A stretch of DNA of 64,000 nucleotides from Phaeosaccion multiseriatum (Eukaryota; Ochrophyta, other classes). The position numbers and the translations under genes were made by a program. The DNA lies in the NCBI GenBank assembly GCA_965112735.1, contig OZ218957.1:3472001-3536000 (forward strand), read 5' to 3'. Under the pieces are notes generated by a model, which ran no database searches, was not told the DNA's origin, and saw only the letters and a program-made list of their open reading frames with translations. This document shows, one piece after another, positions 1 to 12,000 of the stretch. Position 1 is the stretch's first letter, and the number at the start of each line of letters is the position of its first letter.

Positions 1-3000
1 GGGCAGCAGCAGGCACGGCACTTGGTGATACAGTGCAAGTCAGCGGTGATCTGCAAGCAGGTGGGCGGGGCGGCGCGGACCATGGTGGAGTGGATCGAGG
101 CCGCAGTGGGGAGCCGCGTACTTGCTCTGTCGCTGGAGCTGGTGCAGGACTGTTTCGGAAAGGTTTGGGTTGTGCACACGACTAAGTGCGTCATGCAGCC
201 CAAGGGGGTCATGCCGGGCGACACCACTCTCTATAGCCGCAGGGGTCTCCTGCAAGGAGGAGGAGGAGAAGGCGTTGGTGATACAAGGGGGCAGGAGGGG
301 AGACCGGCCTCCCCGCAGCAGATGAGGTTTCTGCGGTCGGCAGGGGCGGTACGTTCAGCAACGCCCTATTCCTTTCTCTGTCCTACTCCTCCTCATTTTC
401 CTCTCTCCTGGTCTCTCTCGCTTTCTCTCTTCTCTCTCCCTCTCTCCCTCCCATTTCCTCTTTCTCTCTCCCTCCCTCCCTTCCCCTCTCCCTCCCTCTT
501 CCTCTATCTCCCTCTCTTTTTTATCCTTCCCCCTTCCCTCTCCCTCTCCCTCTCTCCCCCTATTTCTCTCCCTCTCCCTCTGTCTCTGTTTTTCAACCTT
601 CCCTTACCTATTTCTTCCCTCCCTCCTTCCCTCCCTCCCTCCCTCCCTCCCTCCCTCCCTCCCTCCCTCCCTCCCTCCCTCCCTCCCTCCCTCCCTCCCT
701 CCCTCCCTCCCTCCCTCCCTCCCTCCCTCCCTCCCTCCCTCCCTCCCTCTCTCTCTCTAACTCCCTGCAGGTGACCCTCCCCAGCGACCTCAACGTCGCT
801 CGCTTCGGTCACAGTCTGGGCGAGAGCTCCGGGGCACACAAGAACAGGCGCGGACCTGTCCGTGAGGCCTATGCCGACCCCATGGAGGTGTGTGCAGTGT
901 GTGTGTGTGTGTGTGTGTGCTTTGCGGGGAGAGGACCCCTTTATCCCCCTCTTTCTTGTTCTACTTCTCCTCCTCCTCTTTCTCTTCCGCCTCTTCCTCC
1001 TCCTCCCCCCCCTCCCCCCCACTCCCTCCTTCCTCCCTTCCTCCTTCCCCTCCTCCTCCTCCTCCTCCTCCTCCTCCTCCTCCTCCTCCTCCTCCTCCTC
1101 CTCCTCCTCCTCCTCCTCCTCCTCCTCCTCCTCCTCCTCCTCCTCCTCCTCCTCCTCCTCCTCCTCCTCCTCCTCCTCCTCCTCCTCCTCCTCCTCCTCC
1201 TCCTCCTCCTCTCCTCCTCCTCCTCCTTCTCCTCCTCCTCCTCCTCCTCCTCCTCCTCCTCCTCCTCCTCCTCTTGACCTATCCTTCCTTCCTTCTTACA
1301 ACTCCAGGGAAACACACCCTAGCCCACTCCCATCTCCAACGAATGGCGACTAACCCAAACATACCACCAACAGGTGCCCGAGTTCCGAGCCGTGCGTACT
1401 GCCACCGCTGGAAGGACATTGGGTAGTAGCCAATTGGGGGCGGGGAGGGGAGCCTGCCGGGGTGACTTTTGCCATCATGGGGTGACGGACAGCTTGCATC
1501 AGCAGAGCCTCTTCGACGCGATGGAGGGTGGCACCAGGGGGGGCAGTCTCCAAGCCAGTTGTGACGACACTACCCGACACGGCAGTTGTGACAGTTACAA
1601 CACCAAGGGCGGCGAGCAGCAGCAGGGGCAGCCAGGGAAGAGAAAGGGGGAGGAGAAGGACGAGGGGATGGGAAAGGTGGGACGGGGGGACCTCATGGAG
1701 CAGCAGAGGGCGCGGACGAGGACGCAGAGGGGAATGCTCGAGGAAGAGGGGCTGATGGCACTTGATGGCCATGGCCATGGGCAAGGGGAAGGCGGAGTAT
1801 CACCAACTGCTGCGGCGGAGGACCGGCAGCGCCTTTCGGAGCTTTCGCAGGCGCTGGGGAGGGAAGGGGCGGGGGGAGAGGTGGCGGCGGCGAGAGCCGC
1901 TGTGGTAGAGAGAGAGAGGGAGGCGAGGGGAAGGCTTGTTGAGGCCGGGGGGGGGTGGGGGGGCGGCGCGGGACAGTTTAGGAAGAAGGACCGCAAGAAG
2001 GCCAAGCGCGAGCCGTGGGACTGTGGATCAGAGGAGAGGATGGAGGAGGGGGGGAGGATGGCAGCCAATGGTGGAGGTGGAGTTGGGTTCCAGGTGCCCA
2101 ACTCTTGGGTGGTGCGGGGTAAGCAGGAGCGGCACCTCGTAGAGAGGCTGCTCAAGGCGTACCGCAGGGGAGAGAGGGTGGAGATGGGCATGGGGATGGC
2201 AGTGGATGGAGAAGGTAACGGTGGCCATGGTGGCGATGGCAGTGGACGGGGCATATTGTACGCGCAGAGTAGGGAGGAGCTGGCGGACATGAACATCAGC
2301 ATCCAGGCCAACTACGCGGGTACGTACTACAGCCGCGTCGCCGTCTGTGAAGCGTGCTACAAGGTGTACAGAGTGGTGGAGGCGGCGCGGACAGAAGCCG
2401 TACTGCGTATGGGGAGGGTAGCGAGGGAGGGGGAGAGAGAGAGCACTGCCCATGGACATGTCCAGCAGTTGGTGATACAGGAGCAGGAGGAGGAGGGGGA
2501 GGAGGGGCAGGGAGATGAGCAGGGGGGGGCACCGGAGCCGCTCTTCCTTTCCCGAAGCGGCCAGCCGCAGCAGCAGTTGGTGATACAGCAGCGGGCCTCG
2601 AGGAAAGGCGCCAATCTGCCAGCTGGAGTTGGCGACACACTACGGGCGGTAGGACCAACTGCTGTACCAATCCCCGGAGGGGGGGCTGGTAATGCTCATG
2701 CCCTCACCAAGAACGAGCTTTCCGAGCTGAGGTGTGTGCGTGCCCCGTCCCCTGCCGTACGCATGGTCCTTACTGCGCTGCGAATCGTCCTTTACAAGGC
2801 GTCAGCATTTGCTGATACAGCAGTTGGTGATACAGCAGCAGAAGAAGGTGGTGGCGGAGGACGAGGCGTAGAAGGAGGGGGAGGAGGAGGAGGAGGAGGA
2901 GGAGGAGGTTTGAGGGGCTTCAGGAGCGATTGGGAGGCAACGCTGCGCTTCCTGGCCCAATCGGACAACTTGCTTGCTGACTTACTAGCCCTGCAGCCCA

Positions 3001-6000
3001 AGAGACTCAGTAGGCAGCAGCTCTTGGCGCTCGAGGGGTATGTGGGACACCCGGCCTTCGTGCCAGAGACCATTCATCCCATCAGCAGGTAGGAAGGAAG
3101 GAACAAGGAAGGAAGGAAGGAAGGAAGGAAGGAAGGAAGGAAGGAAGGAAGGAGGCCATCGAGGGGGAGAGGGCAGGGAGGCAAGAGGCTTGATGGGGGC
3201 CTGATACTCACGTGGCCCTGGTCCTGGCCAGACACTCCACTCCTGCCTGACCCTCTCTGCCAACCCTCCTCCCCATCCACTGCCATCCACTGCCATCCAC
3301 TGCGATCCACTGACATCCGCTGTCACCCACCCTCCTCCGCCCTCCTTAGGCCGGCTGCGAAGCTGTGTGCGTGGATCATCGGCGTGGTGAATGAGTGTCG
3401 CCTCGTGCACGGCTTGCACTATGACCAACATGACCACGCACAGCAGTTGGTGATACAGCAGCAGCAGCAGCAGTTGGTGGGGCAGTCTCCTTCTCGACAG
3501 AGTCTTCTCAGACCCACGACTGCCTCTGCTGTATCACCAACTGCTGTATCGCCAACTGCCGTGTCACCAACCGCCACTGCCCTTGTGTGTGCCTCTGCCG
3601 GGCGAGGAATGGTGCGCAAAAGAGTCAGGCCCTGCACGTCGTCGGCGACCGTCTCGAGGGGCAGAGGTAGAGGAAGAGGAGAAGGAAGAGGGGGAGGGGT
3701 TGTGAGAGGCTGTGTCAGGAGTGCGGCGGCCCGTTCCGCCTTTCTCTCCCAGTTCAGTTCAGTGGAAGCGCCTTCTCTGCCCTCGACCTCCCCCCTCCGA
3801 GCACGAGCAACATCAAGAGGAGGGGGGGCTTCTACAAAGGCGGTGCTATCGGCGGCACGGGTCCGACAAGAGAAGATCATGCTGAGACTCACAGATCCGG
3901 CAGCGGAGGCCCCGGATGTAGTGGACGCGACGAGTAGGGACTTTGTGTGTCGCGACGGGACCACGCTCATGCCGTTTGCGGTGCTTGGTACCTTTAGAGA
4001 TCATGCCAAGGAGCAGCAGCAGCAGGGGGGAGGAGGGGGAGGAGAAGGGGGAGGAGAAGGGGGAGGAGGAGGAGGAGGGGGAGGAGGAGGCGGAGGAGGA
4101 GACGGAGGAGAAGAGGGAGGAGGAGGAGGAGGAGGAGGAGGAGGAGGAGGAGGAGGAGGAGGAGGAGGAGGAGGAGGAGAAGGTCGGCCCTGCTGCAACC
4201 TTGTTGTGGTGAACGACTTCTTCGACACGTACGAGAAGTCGTATCTGCTCCTCAAGCCGCTCACAGTTGGCATGTCGGGCCTTCAGGTGTTGTTCTTCAA
4301 CACCCCCGGACAGGCGGGGACTCGCTGCTGCCCACCTGCACAGCGCACGCACCCACACGCCCTGAACAACGAATGGGTCGCCGACAGAATGGTGGGTGAG
4401 GGCCGGGTAGGGCAGTTGGTGATACAGGGAAGCGAGTTGGTGATACAGGACAGGGCTGTGTGTGGCCGCCGCCCTCCACTTCCCTCCCCTTCTTCGCCCC
4501 CCCATGACCCTCTTGCACTGCTTGCTTTTTGCTCTTCTTCTTGTCCTTGCTCTTCTTCCTCTTCTTGCTCTCCCTCTTCCCTTCCTCCCCCCTCTCCCGT
4601 CCCCTCCCCTCCCCTCCCCTCCCTTCAGCACGAGCTCCTGCTGCATGTCAACGCAAGGGGCGATCTCTCCCTCCAAAACCGGCCCTTCTTCGTCCTCGGC
4701 TTCGGCAACGGTGCCTCCATTGCATGTGCCTGGGCCGTCCGTCACGCCTCGCACCCTGTCTATCGCCACACCCTCCGAGGCCTGCTGAGCGTCAATGGAT
4801 TCGCATCCGTCGATTCACAGTTGGCGGCTGTTCTGCACAGCGCTGCAAAGGTCTTTGAGGCCGCTCCCAGAGACAGGTACTCCAAGTCAATGCGTGGGTG
4901 CGCGCGTGTGTATTAGATGTGTGTGTGCGTGCGTGTATGTGTGTGTGCGTATGTGCATGTGTGCGTGGGTGTGTGGCGGGTGAGTAGTGAGTGCATGCGT
5001 ACTTGCTTGACAAAGAAAGATAGACCCGCATCTTAGCCTCACCCCCCTCCCCTGCCGTCCACTGCCATCCCCTCCTTCCTCCCAGACCCGACCTCCCGGT
5101 GACTTACTGGAGCAAGTTCATCTTCAGCGAGCGTTACATTCGGGCCGTGGATCAGAGGCTCGCACTCAACATATACTCCGCCGTCGCCAACTTCATCAGC
5201 CCCGTGAGTTGAAGCTTCAGTTCATTCGACCCTTTCTCATGTTCAGCACCTCGAAAGGGACAGCTTGATGAGCCACACACGGACTCATGCGCACACCCGT
5301 ACTCACACGCACGCACGCACACCCACACATGCACACCCACCCACACAAGCACACGCAAGCGGAAAGAGGGATGCAGTCAGGGCCTTCTCTTAAATAGCCC
5401 CTCCTGCTCCTCCTCCTCCTGCTCCTCCTCCTCCTGCTCCTCCTCCTCCTCCTGCTCCTCCTCCTCCTCCTCCTCCTCCTCCTCCTCCTCCTCCTGCTCC
5501 TCCTCCTCCTCCTCCTCCTCCTCCTCCTCCTCCTCCTCCTCCTCCTCCTCCTCCTCCTCCTCCTCCTCCTCCTCCTCCTCCTCCTCCTCCTCCTCCTCCT
5601 CCTCCTCCTCCTCCCCTCCTCCTCAGACGGGCATGGCCGGAATCGCCAAAGGAGCTCTCCTTCACTCCGACCTCACCCCCGCCCTTCCTGAGCTCCCCGT
5701 TCCTCTTCTGTTGCTCCACGGTACCGACAACTCCCTCGTCAACGCCGCTAACGTCGACGCCTTCCTCAAAGGCCGTAAAGCTGTGCATGTCTGGTCTCAT
5801 CAGCTCAAACCGGCGGCCTGCAGTGGTTGGTCATTCGGCGGCCACAACTGCCTTGGCGAAGCGGGGCTGGCGAGCTTGGCAGAGAGCCTCTGTAGGCAGG
5901 GGGGGAAGGGTGCATTTGTGGTGTGGGCTAAGGGGGGGCACGAACTGAGGCAAGAGGCCAAACACGTTGTGTTAGACATGTTGCAGGCCGCCCTAGAGAA

Positions 6001-9000
6001 GGGGGCGGAGGGGGGGTGGCGGGGGGCAGGGGGGAGTGGGAGTAGGAGGGGGAGGGGGAGGACCAAGTCACAGATGGCGTTTTTGCCAGCGAAGAACAAC
6101 ACGAGCAGTCATGAGCGTAGTCCGCGTCCGGAGAGTGGGGGGCTGGAGCCAGGGCTAGGGGATGCACACGACCATGCCGGCCACGACGACCCACACGACG
6201 ACGCAGGTCAAGACGACTACCCACATGGTGGTGATCCAGAGAATCAACTCGGGGGCGACCGTCACGGGGAGGGCGGCGTGAGGACACGTGTCAGAATGGG
6301 TGTCAGGACGGGCCCTTTCACAGATGGCAGGTCCGATGGATCGGACTCACAGTTGGTGCTGGAGATTGACGTGGAGGGTGGCGGAGGAGGAGGGGCGGAG
6401 GGGGAGATGGCAGTGGATGGGCAAGGGGGAGGTGGGGAGCCGTACTCTCCCCAGAAGGAGCAGCAGCGCCGCCAGCAAGCAAGAGGGGCTGAAGTGGACG
6501 CCGAGGCCACTGCTTCTTGTCCTTCTGGTGCTCCTCCTCCTCATCCAAGCAGTTGTCGACAAACGGAAGTGCCCACAGTGCCTGCTCCTACTGCCCTGCG
6601 CACTATCGATGGAAGCATCGCTGCGTCGGAGCCGACCTGGCCATCCACTGCCATCTCTCCCTCTTCGTCTCTCTCCCCTGCCCATCCACTGCCATCTCGC
6701 CGACAACACGACCGTCACAGAAACCAACGGCATCGACCCTCCACTGCCATCCGGCCCTTGCCTTCGTCTTCGCCATCTGTGAGAGGGTCGTCCAGTCCGT
6801 CTAATCCTGACGCCTCGAAGGCTTCGACAGCGGCCTCTGCAAAGGTCAGACGGAGACCACACACCACTGAGCAAGGGAGGGGACGAGGCAGCAGCAGGGG
6901 TGGAGGGACGAGTACTCAGGCTCGCGATCAGCGGGAGAGAGAGGAAGCAGCGATGGCAGTAATGGAGCGTGGGGGAGGAGGAGGAGGAGGAGAGGAAAGC
7001 GAAAGGGAAGGCCCCCCTCTGGGGTTGGAACAGGTGCCCTGGGCGGACATGACCATCGACAAAGCCGTCGCCAACTTCGATGAGGCCATCAGGGAGCATC
7101 GTGAGCAGCGCAGAGGAGGGCCAAGTGCAGGAGTTGGTGGTAAGGCCGTTGGTGGTGCGGCGGTTGGTGGTACAGTAGAGCCAGGGGTCCTGTTGGTGCC
7201 CTCCAGCAGCCCATTGGTGCTTCAGGAGGGGGGCGAGACTGGCCCGCCCCTCAATGGTGATGATGCAGTAGTTGGTGATACAGCAGGAGGGCAGGCAGAG
7301 GCCGGGGTGGAGGAAAGATCTCCATCGGGCGGGATAGGGGGGGCAGGAGCGGAGACAGAGGCGGAGGCTGAGGCTACGGCTGTATCACCAACTGCTGAGG
7401 CTGTATCACCAGCGGCTGAGCCTGGGGTTGTATCACCAGCGGCTGATGCTAGGAGTGAAGCTGGCGGTCACGTTGGACCCGAGGAGGAGCTGTTGGTGAT
7501 ACAGGAGAGGGAGCAGGAGCTGCCAAGTGGGGGCACTCTCGCCGGGGCAGAGGAGGAGCTCGAGCCGAGTGGTAAGGAGCAGCGCGACGCCAAGCATTGG
7601 CTACCCCGAGCTACAGCAGTTGGTGGTACAGCTGCAGCTGATGCAGCAGATGCAGCAGTTGGTGATACACTGAGCGCACAAGCCGCCGCTCTGCAGCTTG
7701 AACTGAAACTGGCAGACATGCGGGCCTTGACACAAGCAGCCGCATTGACTCAAGCGAACGAAGACAGGGAGAGGCTCAGAGCGAGGGTGGAGGAGGAGCA
7801 GGGGCAGCGGAGGGAGGAGTACGAAGAGAAGGACGCCGAGGTGGTACAGGAGATGGTGATACAGCAGCAGCAGCAGGCGCACTTGGTGGCGATTCAGCAG
7901 CAGGAGCAGTTGGTGATACGGAGCAAGGTGGAGGCGGAGTGGAGTCGCATGCAGGGACAAGTGGAGGTGGAGGAGGAGCACGACAGGTTGCTGCACGAGG
8001 GGATGGTAGTGGATGGGGGGGGGAAGGCATCAGCATTCAAGGAGAAAGAGGAGGAGCCAGGGGGAGGGGGAGGAGGAGGAGGAGGGGAAGGGGCAGCAGT
8101 GACTCGGAGCATGCGACCGCAACACATGCCCGCCCTGCCCGCCTTGCCAGCGGCGGTGGCAGCAAATGGTGCATTGCTTGAGGCAGGGGCAGTGCTTGAC
8201 CACTTGACCACACAGGCAGAAGAGGCTAAGCGTAACGGCTTTGGGGCAAATGTCGAGGCCTTTGACATTAGCGAGAAGAAGCAGCTGCACGGAAGATTGC
8301 TACATGCCAAGCAAGTCAAAGAGAGAGAGGCCCTGAGTGTGGGGGACAGACTGCTGCTCATGAACAAGATGGCAGGGATGATACAGAGGGCTTGGAGAGG
8401 CAGGCAGGGGAGGAGAAGGGCCCAGGAGAAGAGGGAGGAAAGGAGAAGGATTCTCGCCGACAGGTGGGAGGAGAGAGGGGGTGCGGGGTGGGGTGGAGGA
8501 CAGGGAGAGGGGGAGGAGGAAGAGAGAGGGAGCGCATCGGTTCGGTCTGGCTATGAACTACTCCATCAGCACACACTCTACTTTGCCCTCTGACTCACTT
8601 TTATCGCCATCAACACACTCTCTAATTTGCCGCTGCGTCTTCCACGCACTGCCTTCCACCCACTGCCATCAACTGACTGCCATCCACCCACTGTCTCTAT
8701 CTCCATGAAAACAGCACTTACGCGGTTCGTGTGCAGCGCGTTGCCCGTGGATACATGGCCAGGAGAAGGCTCAAGGAGGAGCGACAGAGGCTCACTGACG
8801 AGTGGATCAGAGGTAAGAAGATCGATAGGTATCGTGTGTCGGCAGGAGAGAGAGGAGGGAGAAGGGGAAGGGAGAGAGGAGGGAGAGGGAGAGATTCAGG
8901 TCCTCAGGGTCACGTGCTGTCCCAACAGGAACCCACTTGAGAGTACTGTGCATGTATCACCAACTGCTGTGCATGTATCACCAAGTGCTCTTCCCTTCCC

Positions 9001-12000
9001 TCCATCCACTGCCATCCCCCCCCCTCTGCTAGGCGGTACTGCCTTGAAGATCCAGCGCACCTTCCGCGGGTATATGGGCCGGCGGGTGGCGCAGCAGAGG
9101 AGGAGGGCGGTTACAGCCGTCGTGCTGCAGAGGGTCTACAGAGGGCATCTCGGCAGGTGAGCTTTAGTTTCAGTGCATCAGACCTGACGAAAGAGGAGCT
9201 TCAGTTTTGGTGACCTGAGGAGTACGGAGTTTCAGTGTCGGTGTCACTTTGCGGAGCCCCTCTCTCCTGCCACGCGCTGTCCCTTCCCTTTCTTCTGTTG
9301 TATCATGTTCGTATCACCAACTGCCTCTTACGTTTGTGATGATGTATCGCATCGCCAACTGCTCAGGGTTGCCGCCAACCGTAAGCGCGACAAGCTCGGA
9401 GAGTTCGTGCGTGTGTGCTCCTCCGCAATGCGCGTTCAAGCCGCCTTCAGGGGAATGCTCGCCAGGTTAGAGTGCTCGTTATACGGAGAGAGAGAGAGTT
9501 GGGTGCTTCGGAACCCTGACCCTGACCCTGACCCTGACCCCGACCCTGACCCTGACCCTGACCCTGACCCTGACCCTGACCCTGACCCTGGCTCTGACCC
9601 TGACCCTGGCTCTGACCCGGACCCTGCTTGCCCTCCCCCCTTTCTCCCCCCCTCACTCTCCCTCCCCCCCTCCCCCCCTCCCTCCCTCCCTCCCTCCCTC
9701 CCTCCCTCCCTCCCTCCCTCCCTCCCTCCCTCCCTCCCTCCCTCCCTCCCTCTATTTACCCCATACCTCAGAGTGGTGTTCAAGCGAGCAAAGGTGAGCA
9801 ACTTGGCAGCGACAGAGATCCAACGCGTCCTTCGAGGCTACCACGGCCGCAAGCACGCCAACCGAAAGAGAGAGTGGGAGAGCACCCCTCAGGGGCCCGA
9901 GCGCATCAAGTTGGGTATCCGGCTCATTGAGGATACCCGAGCCAAGTTCGATCAGCAGGGGGGCGAGATTGATGCCCTGCATCGGGCTCAGGAGAGGGTG
10001 GAGGCCAGAGTTAGCGCCATTCACTCGGAGTTGCAGGGATCGCATAAGGAGCTCGGGGTACTGGAGCTGGAGCTCGAGGTGAGTTTGACTTTGAGTTCGT
10101 CGGGAAGGTGTCGGACTCCGAGGCGTGACGTTGATATCAATCATCACCTCTCTTCCCTCTCTGCAGTGGGTGGATGGCAATGGATGGCAGTCGACGGCAG
10201 TGGTCGATCCTCCTTGTCTTATCTCCTCTCTCTGCCACCATCTCATTGCGTCTCCGGTGCTTGCTTTTCATTCTCTCTGTCCCCCTCTCTCTCTCTCTCT
10301 GTGTGTGCGTGTGTGTGTGCAGCGTGTGGACACGCTCGAGCAAGAACTTCGGCAACTCACGCACGAGAGAGACCTTCTGCAGAAAGGCATTCTGTCTGGT
10401 GCCATCGGAATCAGCGACACCGCCACCCTGGAAGCAAAAAATGGAAAGAGTGGGAGTAAGAAGAGCGGAGAAAGAGGCAATCCCTCCTCCTCGTCGTCAT
10501 CGTCCGAGCTGCAGCAGCGCAAGGCGGAGGCGTATGCCCTGGAGATGAACATTCAAGTCAAGAGGGCTGAGAGGGAGAGACTCAAGCGCAGCCTGGAGAG
10601 CGAGTTCTCTCTGTCCTTCGCCGAGGTGCAGGGCAAGAGGCAGCAGCTGCGGCAGCTGCAGGTGAGCGTGTGTGTGCCTGTACGTGTGTGTGTGTGCGTG
10701 TGTGTGCGTGTGTGTGCGTGTGTGTGCGTGTGTGTGTATGTGAGTGCGTGCGCGCGTGTGTGTACTTTAGAGGGGCACGGAGGAGTCCGTCCTCTATCCC
10801 CTTTAAACCCCCTCCTTCCTTCCCTACCCCTCCTTCCTTCCCTACCCCCCCTCCCTTCCCTTCCCTCCCTCCCTCCCTCCCTCCCTCCCTCCCTCCCTCC
10901 CTCCCTCCCTCCCTCCCTCCCCCCCTCTCCCCAGGTATCCATCTGTGAATTGGAGTCCACCCGTACCCGCAAGACGCGTGAGTTCTCCCGCCTGCAGCGC
11001 AACCTCATGACGCTCCTTGCCGAGCAGAAGGAGGAGCTTGACGCCATTCGAGCCAAGGGAGTGGCGCTGGAGACAGCAACAAGCACATCTGCAGCGGCTG
11101 CAGCCGCCACAGGTGAGGGAGGGAGGGATGGAGGGAGGGAGGGAGGGAGAGAGGGATGGATGGATGGATGGATGGATGGATGGAGGGAGGGAGGGAGGGA
11201 GGGAGGGAGAAAGGGACGAAGGGAGGAAGGGGAGGGAGGGAGGGGAGGGGAGGGAAGGGAGGGGAGAGAGTTTGACTTACGCTAGGCCTGGCATGTCTAT
11301 CGCTCCCCCTCTTTCTTTCCCTCGCTGCCTTCCCGTCCATCCATCCCCTCCCCTCCCCTCTGCCCTCTGCATACACAATGGACGAAACTAACGCTCTGCC
11401 CCATCCGTCTACTGCCATCCCCTGCCATCCCCTGCCATCCCCTGCCATCCCCTGCCATCCCCTCTTCAGCATCGAGGGCCCGCGAGCACGAGTCCCGAGC
11501 GGGGGCAATGTACGCGCAGACCGAGGAGCTCCTAAAGTTCCAGTTTATGAGCATGAGGTGAGCTGTCAGCTTCAGTTGCATGGCCAGTTTCAATTCCAGT
11601 CCCACATTCAGTTTTGTAGACTTGAGTCAGATTCAAATCAACACAATACCAATCAGCCCTCCCTCCCTCTCCCCTTCCTCCCTCCCCCCCTCCCCTCTCA
11701 CCCCTCCCCCTCCCTCTCCCCTTCCCCCTTCCCCTCCCCCCCTTCCCTCTCCCCCTCCCTCGGGCCCCTCCCTCTCTCCCTCCCTTCCCTCCCTCCAGCC
11801 TGGGCTACTTCTCCTCTCTCAACATGATGAAGCAAATGCGCGACATCAACTCCGACACGACAAGTGCGGCCATCACGGGCACGGCCGATGCAGCAGCAGC
11901 GGCGGCAGCGGCGGCAGCGGCGGCAAGCGTCCCTAAGCTACTGGATCCGAAGGGTTTGGGCAGTCAGGTCAATGGAGTGCTTGCTGCTAGCGCGGAGAGG

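Noticed and set aside
9511-9620. Telomere-like repeat (CCCTGA)
   Set aside because: The unit is not TTAGGG/CCCTAA, it is short, and it lies inside an intron of a continuous gene.
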